Below are positions 1 through 5,610 of a stretch of 7,482 bases of DNA, in pieces. The position numbers were made by a program, and so were the translations under genes. The stretch is taken from assembly GCA_020347585.1 (NCBI GenBank), contig CP070733.1:784680-792161 (forward strand), read 5' to 3'. The DNA is from Pseudomonadota bacterium. Lineage in GTDB: Bacteria; Pseudomonadota; Gammaproteobacteria; CAMYNG01. The notes beneath the pieces were generated by a model. It was not told the DNA's origin. It saw nothing but the letters and a program-made list of their open reading frames with translations, and did no database searches. How positions within the stretch are numbered: the first letter of the stretch is position 1; every line of letters starts with the position of its first letter.

Positions 1-494
1 AGGCGGCACTGACTGGGCACCTGGTGTTATCGACGCTGCACACCAACGATGCCCCTGCGGCAATTCCGCGCCTACGCGAGATCGGCATTCCCGCTTACCT
101 GATCAATGCCACGGTATTGGGCGTCATGGCGCAGCGCTTGGTCCGCACCCTGTGTCCCCACTGCAAGGCACCGACGGAGATCAACGAGAGTGCGTGGAAT
201 GCGCTCACCCGACCGTACAAGATCCGTGGCCAGGGTCATTTCTTCAAGGCCCTGGGATGCGCAAAGTGCCGCGACACCGGGTTCCTTGGCAGGGTCGGTA
301 TCTACGAGATCATGGAAATGACGCCACGCCTGCGCAGCGAGATCCGCCCCGACAGTGACGGCGAGGAGATTCGCAAACACGCCGTCAAGGATGGTATGAC
401 GCAATTGCGTATTGCCGGCGCCCGCCAGGTCGCACTGGGGTTGACCACCGTTGAGGAAGTGCTCAAGGTGGTGCCTCCCGACAACGAACTTTAG
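1..494 (+). CDS. GspE/PilB-family secretion or pilus assembly ATPase, C-terminal part
   Basis: This is the C-terminal 163 residues of a hexameric ATPase that powers type II secretion or type IV pilus assembly from the cytoplasmic face of the inner membrane. The reading frame is already open at base 3 and ends at TAG 492-494, so the 5' part, with the N-terminal domain and Walker A, lies outside the window. Visible marks are the conserved His box (GHLVLSTLHTND, bases 15-50), the stretch GVMAQRLVRTLCPHC, and a two-part zinc site, CPHC (153-164) and CAKC (258-269), followed by TGFLGRVGIYEIM. The two CxxC pairs fit GspE and PilB and argue against PilT, which lacks this zinc site. The C-terminal LTTVEEVLKV is also typical of the family. 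Nothing visible separates GspE from PilB, and no secretion or pilus partner gene follows, so I give no symbol. The next gene (dam) is convergent. Confidence 0.9.
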   Translation, partial: AALTGHLVLSTLHTNDAPAAIPRLREIGIPAYLINATVLGVMAQRLVRTLCPHCKAPTEINESAWNALTRPYKIRGQGHFFKALGCAKCRDTGFLGRVGIYEIMEMTPRLRSEIRPDSDGEEIRKHAVKDGMTQLRIAGARQVALGLTTVEEVLKVVPPDNEL

Positions 495-527
495 TGTTCC
501 CGGCTGCGTGCGTTGCTGCGCACACCG

Positions 528-1352
528 TTAGGCAAACAGCGCAAGCACCTCGCGCGCGGGTCGGCGGTTTGCGCCGTCGCGGCTGATGAAGCGTTGCACG
601 GGAAAGCGTGTGATGTGCGCGTTGCGGTAATCACGTTTGACGAACTCGGTGTCGTGATTGGATACCAACACCGGGACACCGCGCTGCGCGGCCTGCTCGG
701 CAAGTTGTACCAGGCGCAGCTGATCCTCCAGTGTGAACACCCCGGCGCTGTAACTTGTAAAGTTCGCTGTGCGTGACAGTGGCAGGTAAGGCGGGTCAGC
801 GTATACCACGTCTCCGGCATGCGTATCGCCGAGCACCGTGGTGAAGTCACCCAGCACAAAACGTGCGCTGGCCGCCTTCTCGTGGAACAACCACATCTCA
901 CGCTCCGGAAAATACGGGCGCTTGTAGCGCCCGAACGGCACATTGAACCGTCCCCTGGCGTTATAGCGGCACAGGCCGTTGTAGCCGTGACGGTTGAGAT
1001 ACACGAACAGCGCCGATTTGCGTCGTACATCGCGGGTGGTGTTGAATACCTCGCGCAGCCGGTAGTAGCTCTCCGCGCTGTTGTTGCGTGCTGTAAAGTT
1101 GCGCTTGCAGTAGGCGATAAACGCCGCACCCTCCGTTCGCAGCGTGCGGTACAGATTGATGAGGTCCGGATTGCTGTCCGCTAGAAGATAGGTGGGGTAG
1201 TGCGTGTTGAGGAACACCGCACCCGAACCCACGAAGGGTTCGACCAGGCGCTCACCTTCGGGCAGCAGTTCGCGAATGCGCTCGATGATGCGGTACTTGC
1301 CGCCCGCCCACTTCAGGAACGGCCGTATGGTGGCGTCATTTGCGCGGCTCAT
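528..1352 (-). CDS. dam: DNA adenine methylase (GATC-specific, Dam family)
   Basis: This S-adenosylmethionine-dependent enzyme methylates adenine N6, predicted to act in GATC. In gammaproteobacteria that mark serves mismatch repair, replication timing and gene regulation. The 274 residues compare with 278 in E. coli Dam. Motifs in order are FLKWAGGK (12-19), EPFVGSG (38-44, cofactor-binding), NRHGYNGLCRYN (120-131, near-identical to the E. coli Dam segment), FGRYKRPYFPE (140-150), and catalytic DPPY (186-189) followed by PLSRTANFTSY. Late in the protein come VLVSNHDT and a lysine/arginine-rich stretch. The frame stays open upstream to 1430, but that extension lies inside argA and lacks family character, so ATG 1352-1350 is chosen, directly before SRANDATIRPFLKWAGGK. 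This ATG begins one base after the argA TGA (1356-1354) and has only a weak GGAT as ribosome site, so translation is probably coupled to argA. GATC specificity is inferred from family resemblance; the window contains many GATC sites. Confidence 0.95.
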   Translation of the reverse strand: MSRANDATIRPFLKWAGGKYRIIERIRELLPEGERLVEPFVGSGAVFLNTHYPTYLLADSNPDLINLYRTLRTEGAAFIAYCKRNFTARNNSAESYYRLREVFNTTRDVRRKSALFVYLNRHGYNGLCRYNARGRFNVPFGRYKRPYFPEREMWLFHEKAASARFVLGDFTTVLGDTHAGDVVYADPPYLPLSRTANFTSYSAGVFTLEDQLRLVQLAEQAAQRGVPVLVSNHDTEFVKRDYRNAHITRFPVQRFISRDGANRRPAREVLALFA

Positions 1353-1353
1353 A

Positions 1354-2697
1354 TCAATCCAGCGACTTGACGAACACCTTGGAGTTGCGCTGATAGTTGT
1401 ACATCCGCTTGCGCTTGACCGGCAGCGCATCGAGATCGGCGGGTTTGAAACCGCGTTCGCGGAACCAGTGCGCGGTGTGCGTGGTGAGCACGAACAGACG
1501 TTGCAGGCCTAGTTCCTTTGCGTGCCGTTCAACGAAATCAAATAACAGGTCGCCGCGCTTCTTACCGCGGTAGTCAGGGTGCACTGCCAAGCAGGCGAGT
1601 TCGCCGACCTTCTCGTCGGTAAACGGATACAGGCTGGCGCAGGCGACGACCATGCCGTCGCGCTCCAGCACCGTAAAATGGCTGACTTCAAGTTCAAGTT
1701 GCTCGCGCGAGCGCCGCACCAGCGTGCCGTCCTCTTCCAGCGGTGCGATGATTGCAAGGACGCCACCTACGTCGTTGACCGTGGCTTGACGCAGGCCTTC
1801 GAAGCGCTCGGCGGTGATCAGCGTGCCAACGCCATCGCGTGTAAACAGTTCCAGCAGCAGTGCGCCGTTGATGTTGCGATCGATAAGGTGGGCGCGCTCC
1901 ACGCCGTGGCGGCAGGCGCGCATGGCACTTTGCAGGCTGCGCACCGTCTCGTCGTGCATGGTGTGTTTGCTGGCCAGGACCTTTGTGCACTCGGGCAGTG
2001 TCAGTTCGCGGCGCAGGCGCTTGCGCCCGTCGGTGACGCCGGGGCCGTCGACCAGGCAGATCAGCTTGTCAGCTTCGAGCGCGATGGCAGCCGCCGTGGC
2101 AATGTCCTCAGCGGCGAGGTTGAAGGTTTCGCCAGTGGGTGAATAGGCGATCGGCGAGAGCAGCACGATGGCGCCGTCGTCGAGTTGGCGATGCACAGCG
2201 CGGGCGTCGATGCGGCGCACCTGACCGGTGTGGCAATAGTCCACCCCGTCGTGTACGCCGAGCGGTTGGGCGGTGACGAAATTTCCCGACACTACCCGGA
2301 TGCGCGCGCCGTGCATGGGCGAATTGACCACGCCCATCGACAATACCGATTCGATCTCCACCCGCACACTGCCCACCGCTTCCTTGACGCATACCAGCGC
2401 GGTGTCGTCGGTGACGCGTAGATCGTTGACGTAGCGAATCTTCGCGCCGCGCAGACGCAGGCGCTCTTCAATCTGAGGACGTGCTCCGTGTACCAGCACC
2501 AGGCGTACGCCGAGGCTGTTCAGCAGGGCGATATCGTGAACCAAGGGCGTAAACTGCGCGTCGGACAGCATTTCGCCGCCAAACGCGATGACGAAGGTGC
2601 GCCCGCGAAAGGCATGGATGTAGGGCGAAGAGTTCCTGAACCAATGGACGAACTCCGCCAGCGCGTTGTTTTTCTTCTTTCCCAAGGTACGACCCAA
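1354..2697 (-). CDS. argA: N-acetylglutamate synthase (amino-acid kinase fold + GNAT)
   Basis: ArgA transfers acetyl from acetyl-CoA to glutamate, the committed step of arginine biosynthesis, in the cytoplasm. The 447 residues divide into an amino-acid-kinase-like domain (about 33-290; GVRLVLVHGARPQIE, SGNFVTAQPLGVHDGVDYCHTG, SPTGETFNLAAEDIATAAA), which binds arginine for feedback inhibition in this family, and a C-terminal GNAT domain (about 300-440). The GNAT acetyl-CoA loop is YRGKKRG (376-382), followed by FVLTTHTAHWFRERGF and the typical ending YNYQRNSK. Length and order match the Pseudomonas and E. coli enzymes rather than a kinase-only ArgB. No ATG or GTG exists near the N-terminus in frame. 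The best start is TTG 2697-2695, preceded by GGAG (complement of 2702-2705) only 4 bases away. A second TTG at 2685 is possible but has no good ribosome site. The 84-bp gap to argE and the 1-base gap to dam suggest one transcript. Confidence 0.95.
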   Translation of the reverse strand: MGRTLGKKKNNALAEFVHWFRNSSPYIHAFRGRTFVIAFGGEMLSDAQFTPLVHDIALLNSLGVRLVLVHGARPQIEERLRLRGAKIRYVNDLRVTDDTALVCVKEAVGSVRVEIESVLSMGVVNSPMHGARIRVVSGNFVTAQPLGVHDGVDYCHTGQVRRIDARAVHRQLDDGAIVLLSPIAYSPTGETFNLAAEDIATAAAIALEADKLICLVDGPGVTDGRKRLRRELTLPECTKVLASKHTMHDETVRSLQSAMRACRHGVERAHLIDRNINGALLLELFTRDGVGTLITAERFEGLRQATVNDVGGVLAIIAPLEEDGTLVRRSREQLELEVSHFTVLERDGMVVACASLYPFTDEKVGELACLAVHPDYRGKKRGDLLFDFVERHAKELGLQRLFVLTTHTAHWFRERGFKPADLDALPVKRKRMYNYQRNSKVFVKSLD

Positions 2698-2781
2698 TCG
2701 GCTCCGGAGGTGGCAATGCGCCTGTGATGCCTGTTTAACAAGTATGACAGGGCGTACCGAAAAAGACGATACCGCGCGCCG

Positions 2782-3942
2782 TCAGGCGGTGGGCGTGCGA
2801 CAGAAGCGGTCGATCAACGCACGCAGTGTGTCGATGGTGGGCCGCAGCGTGGCGGTCTCGATAAACTCGTCCGGTTTGTGTGCCTGCTCGATATTGCCCG
2901 GGCCAAGGATTACAGTTTGCATGCCCAACGCGTTCAGGTACGGCCCCTCGGTGCAATACGCGGCCGCTTCGGCAGGGTAGCCGGTTAACTGTTCGGCGGC
3001 GGTGACGATGGCGGCGTCGGGCGGGGTTTCCATCGGCTCGGTGCCGTCGATCAGCGGGTGCACTTCGCTGCCCAGTTCGCTGTCGGCTAGCGCCGCATCG
3101 ACGCGCTCGCGCAAGGTGGTGCGCAACCCCTCGGGTTGCATGCCCGGCAGCGGGCGCAGATCGATGTGCAGTTCGCAGTGCGCGCAAATGCGATTGGGAT
3201 TGTCGCCGCCACTGATGCGCCCAAGGTTGAGGGTGGGGAAGGGCACGGCGAAGCGTGCATCGCTATGTGTGGATTGCAGTTCGGTGCGCCAGGCGAGGAT
3301 TCCGCCCAGTACCTTGTGCATGCCCTCAAGTGCGCTGGCGCCGAGGCGCGGATCACTGGAATGTCCCGCACGCCCGCTTACGCGGATGGCTTCCATCATC
3401 ATGCCCTTGTGGGCGTGCACCGGACGCCGGCTGGTGGGCTCGCCAATCACGGCGTAGCGCGCTCTGGGACGCCCTAGCCGCACCAGTTCGCTCGCACCAT
3501 CCATGGAGCTTTCCTCGTCAGCGGTGGCGAGGATGATCAGCGGCTGGTGCAGGTCGGCGGCGCGTACCCCGCGCGCCGCCTCGATGGCCAGCGCCAGAAA
3601 GCTCTTCATATCGCAGGTGCCCAGACCGTAGAGCCGGTTCTCATGCTCCACCATCCGAAACGGATCGCGGCTCCAGCGCTCGGCATTGAAAGGCACGGTG
3701 TCAGTGTGGCCAGCCAGTACCAGCCCGCCCGGGCCGCGGCCGAGTGTGGCGATAAGATTGGCCTTGTGTGGCTGGTTGGATAGCGGCAGGACCTCGACAC
3801 TGAACCCCAGGTCGTCCAGCCAGGACGCGAGCAGGTCGATGACCTGGCGGTTGCTTTGATCAAAGGCCGGGCTGACGCTGCTGACCGACGGTGCGCCGAT
3901 CAGATCCGCTATCAGATCCAGGAGGGGCGGGATGGTTGGCAT
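2782..3942 (-). CDS. argE: Acetylornithine deacetylase (M20 metallopeptidase family)
   Basis: ArgE hydrolyses N-acetylornithine to ornithine and acetate, completing the linear arginine route that ArgA begins. The 386-residue protein shows the di-metal M20 ligand pattern: GHTDTVPF (H79, D81), GLGTCDMKSF (D111), TADEESS (catalytic E143 and E144), GEPTSRRP (E168) and a C-terminal EQAHKPDEF (H355). The lid/dimerisation domain begins after HKGMMMEAI, with GHSSDP. NLGRISGGDNPNRICAHCELHIDLRPLPGM and YCTEGPYLNALG are ArgE signatures and argue against DapE or other M20 enzymes. The frame is open further upstream to 4083, but that part overlaps the neighbouring gene and has no family similarity. ATG 3942-3940 has GGAG (complement of 3951-3954) at an 8-base spacing and is preferred. 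It lies 41 bp downstream of the SH3-domain gene and 84 bp upstream of argA, all on the minus strand. Confidence 0.95.
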   Translation of the reverse strand: MPTIPPLLDLIADLIGAPSVSSVSPAFDQSNRQVIDLLASWLDDLGFSVEVLPLSNQPHKANLIATLGRGPGGLVLAGHTDTVPFNAERWSRDPFRMVEHENRLYGLGTCDMKSFLALAIEAARGVRAADLHQPLIILATADEESSMDGASELVRLGRPRARYAVIGEPTSRRPVHAHKGMMMEAIRVSGRAGHSSDPRLGASALEGMHKVLGGILAWRTELQSTHSDARFAVPFPTLNLGRISGGDNPNRICAHCELHIDLRPLPGMQPEGLRTTLRERVDAALADSELGSEVHPLIDGTEPMETPPDAAIVTAAEQLTGYPAEAAAYCTEGPYLNALGMQTVILGPGNIEQAHKPDEFIETATLRPTIDTLRALIDRFCRTPTA

Positions 3943-3983
3943 GGGAGCCGCTCCAGTTCGGTGCGCACCCCTCAGTGGGCGCT

Positions 3984-4694
3984 TTACAGGTCCCAGCTGC
4001 TCTTCTTGCGCCAGCGGATCTTGGGGATCACCAGGCCGAGGATAATACCGAGCAGCATGATCGCGGCGCCTACCATGAACCATTCGCGGTCGGATTTATC
4101 CTTGAGCACCTGGTTTTCCTGCATGCGCAGTTCCAGGTCCTTTTCCAGCGATACGGTCATTTCCTTGAGGCGCTTGTTTTCCTTGTCCAGCTGGATGGGT
4201 CGCGCCGAGACCTCGCTGAGATGGGACACCTCTTTCTCGAGCTGTGATGCCTGCTGCGAGAGCTGGGTACGCTCGCTGGCCAGCTGGTTTTTCGCTTTGC
4301 GCAGGGTGCCCAGCTCGGTCTTGAGTTTCTGCGTTTCTGCCTGGGCCGCGGCGAGCCGTTGCTCGGCAGCGGCTAATTTTTCACTCGCAACGGGCTCGGC
4401 CATCAGGTACTGCGTACGTACCCATCCCTCGGTGCCATCGGCGGTGCGCACCTTTGAATAGCCCTCGTCGCTTTGCTTCAGCAACTCGAGGCGCTGGCCG
4501 CTGGTAAGCATCTTGACAATGCGGTGCTGATTGCCCTGGCCAGTGCGCATGGTGATGCGCAATTCGTCACTGACGAATCTGGTGTCCTGCGCCGAGGCGG
4601 CAACTGCGACGCACGACAGTACGGCGAGAATGGCAAGGTTGCGTAGCAAGACTGCAGTCCCCCGGTGTGTTCGGTGTGGTCGAAAGTCAGGCAT
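3984..4694 (-). CDS. SH3-domain, coiled-coil, single-pass membrane protein (YgiM/TIGR04211-like)
   Basis: This predicted inner-membrane protein of 236 residues has an exported N-terminal part. In order it has a signal peptide (about 1-35, ending ASA|QD), a bacterial SH3-like domain (about 37-105; TRFVSDELRITMRTGQGNQHRI, GYSKVRTADGTEGWVRTQYL), a long charged coiled coil (about 107-205, rich in KL, EL and QL heptads), one membrane helix (about 207-227, WFMVGAAIMLLGIILGLVIP) and a basic tail KIRWRKKSSWDL. This layout fits the YgiM family; its precise role is not known to me, and an envelope or cell-wall-associated role is only inference from the SH3 fold. The start is uncertain. ATG 4694 has AGGG at a long 14-base spacing. 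TTG 4649-4647 has a strong GGGGGA (complement of 4658-4663) at an ideal 8-base spacing and would give a shorter, more classical 20-residue signal peptide. It is transcribed away from phoB and is the first gene of the minus-strand run. Confidence 0.85.
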   Translation of the reverse strand: MPDFRPHRTHRGTAVLLRNLAILAVLSCVAVAASAQDTRFVSDELRITMRTGQGNQHRIVKMLTSGQRLELLKQSDEGYSKVRTADGTEGWVRTQYLMAEPVASEKLAAAEQRLAAAQAETQKLKTELGTLRKAKNQLASERTQLSQQASQLEKEVSHLSEVSARPIQLDKENKRLKEMTVSLEKDLELRMQENQVLKDKSDREWFMVGAAIMLLGIILGLVIPKIRWRKKSSWDL

Positions 4695-4760
4695 TTTATA
4701 GTGTCGTTCCCTGGGCAATGTATGGGCTCTGTCACAATTCGATGGCATGCTAAGGGGTTG

Positions 4761-4790
4761 ATAATGAGCCAGATTCCATCGGCGAGTCAA
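4761..4790 (-). promoter_or_regulatory. Possible sigma-70 promoter for the SH3-domain gene / arg-dam run
   Basis: On the minus strand, TTGACT (complement of 4785-4790, 5 of 6 to the -35 consensus) is followed after 18 bp by CATTAT (complement of 4761-4766, 4 of 6 to the -10 consensus). Transcription would begin near 4754, leaving about 60 bases before ATG 4694. It sits in the right place for the first gene of the minus-strand run and about 46 bp from the PhoB sites that serve phoB. This is a match by eye only; such hexamers arise by chance. Confidence 0.35.
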
Positions 4791-4835
4791 TGGCGTCCCT
4801 GGCTGGCCACAGCACCGGGTGGCACGCCGTGGGCT

Positions 4836-4879
4836 TTGTCATGAGCTGTAATACCCCTGTAACATCAGTTTCATATACA
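4836..4879 (+). promoter_or_regulatory. phoB promoter with tandem PhoB half-sites (Pho boxes) and -10
   Basis: Half-sites resembling CTGTCAT lie at 4836-4842 (TTGTCAT), 4846-4852 (CTGTAAT), 4857-4863 (CTGTAAC) and 4868-4874 (GTTTCAT), at steps of 10, 11 and 11 bp. The known Pho box is two 7-bp half-sites with a 4-bp spacer, standing in for the -35 and placed about 10 bp before the -10. The pair 4846-4863 is followed by exactly 10 bp and then TATACA (4874-4879, 4 of 6 to the -10 consensus), so this pair is probably the functional core. The fourth repeat overlaps the -10 by one base and may be fortuitous. The predicted start of transcription is near 4886, 23 bases before phoB ATG. This implies positive autoregulation of phoBR. 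Confidence 0.75.
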
Positions 4880-4908
4880 GTGCGGGGACATTGACAGGCC
4901 TGCATCGA

Positions 4909-5604
4909 ATGAGCGCAATCACAAGAATTCTTGTCGTTGAGGATGAGTCAGCCATCCGCGAGATGCTGCACTTCACGCTGGCGCGTGCTGGCTTTCACGT
5001 GGTGGAGGCGGGCGACGCCAGCGCCGCTCGCGAGGAGATCGCCTCGGCCTGCCCCGATCTGGTGCTGCTCGACTGGATGCTGCCCGGGGTTAGCGGTATC
5101 GATCTGGCGCGCAAATTACGCCGCGAAGATCGCACCTCGGACGTGCCGATTATCATGTTGACGGCCAAGACCGAGGAAGAGCACAAGATTCGCGGCCTCG
5201 AGTGCGGGGCGGACGACTATGTCACTAAGCCCTTTTCGCCGCGTGAATTGGTAGCGCGCATTAACGCCGTGTTGCGGCGCACCCGTCCGGCGAACGAGGA
5301 CGAGGCTATCGAGTTCGGCGGCCTGAGCGTGGACCCGGTGGGGCACCGCGTTTCCGCCAATGGCAAGGCGCTCGAACTTGGCCCCACCGAGTATCGCCTG
5401 TTGCACTTTTTTATGACCCATGCCGAGCGGGTCTACACCCGCGCCCAACTGCTCGATCACGTTTGGGGCGACAACGTGTATATCGAGGAGCGCACCATCG
5501 ACGTACACATCCGCCGTCTGCGTAAAGTGCTGGCAGATGAAGGTTACGATCGATTCATTCAGACCGTGCGCGGCACCGGATATCGATTTTCCAACCAGGT
5601 ATAG
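4909..5604 (+). CDS. phoB: Phosphate regulon response regulator PhoB (OmpR family)
   Basis: PhoB is the DNA-binding response regulator of phosphate starvation; when phosphorylated it dimerises on Pho boxes and activates transcription. The 231 residues (E. coli 229) contain a receiver domain (about 4-122) with acidic pocket E11/D12, phosphoacceptor D55 (LLDWMLPG), switch T85 (MLTAK) and K107 in YVTKPFSPRELVARI. A linker follows, then an OmpR-type winged helix (about 130-228; LGPTEYRLLHFFM, VYTRAQLLDHVWGDNVYIEERTIDVHIRRLRK, VRGTGYRF). ATG 4909 is chosen. An in-frame TTG at 4891 would leave only about 5 bases of leader after the predicted transcription start, and the family starts just before TRILVVEDE. 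ACAGG (4894-4898) is a modest ribosome site. phoR follows after 6 bp, and the promoter carries PhoB's own sites. Confidence 0.97.
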   Translation: MSAITRILVVEDESAIREMLHFTLARAGFHVVEAGDASAAREEIASACPDLVLLDWMLPGVSGIDLARKLRREDRTSDVPIIMLTAKTEEEHKIRGLECGADDYVTKPFSPRELVARINAVLRRTRPANEDEAIEFGGLSVDPVGHRVSANGKALELGPTEYRLLHFFMTHAERVYTRAQLLDHVWGDNVYIEERTIDVHIRRLRKVLADEGYDRFIQTVRGTGYRFSNQV

Positions 5605-5610
5605 AACCCC

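Noticed and set aside
508..523. Dyad GTGCG-N6-CGCAC in the 33-bp convergent gap between the secretion ATPase gene and dam, a candidate two-way terminator
   Set aside because: The stem is only 5-6 bp and no run of T follows on either strand, so it does not support an intrinsic terminator.
1353..1430. Upstream in-frame extension of dam
   Set aside because: It lies inside argA on the same strand and lacks Dam similarity; ATG 1352 precedes the family's normal N-terminus.
1579..2142. Plus-strand open frame of 187 codons opposite argA
   Set aside because: It is antisense to argA, has no ribosome site of note and no recognisable motif.
2731..2750. LexA-like CTGT...ACAG upstream of argA
   Set aside because: The arms are separated by 12 bases, whereas a LexA box needs CTGT-N8-ACAG; the inner positions are also not symmetrical.
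2759..2795. Possible terminator after argE on the minus strand: ACCGC/GCGGT stem, then TTTTT (complement of 2760-2764)
   Set aside because: The 5-bp stem has a 10-base loop, overlaps the argE stop, and the T run begins several bases after the stem. Too weak to call, and read-through to argA is plausible.
3943..4083. Upstream in-frame extension of argE by 47 codons
   Set aside because: It overlaps the SH3-domain gene, has no family similarity, and the internal ATG 3942 has a well-placed GGAG.
4729..4735. Single CTGTCAC half-site as a separate Pho box for the SH3-domain gene
   Set aside because: No partner half-site is found 11 bp to either side, so it is mentioned only as part of the divergent-region observation.
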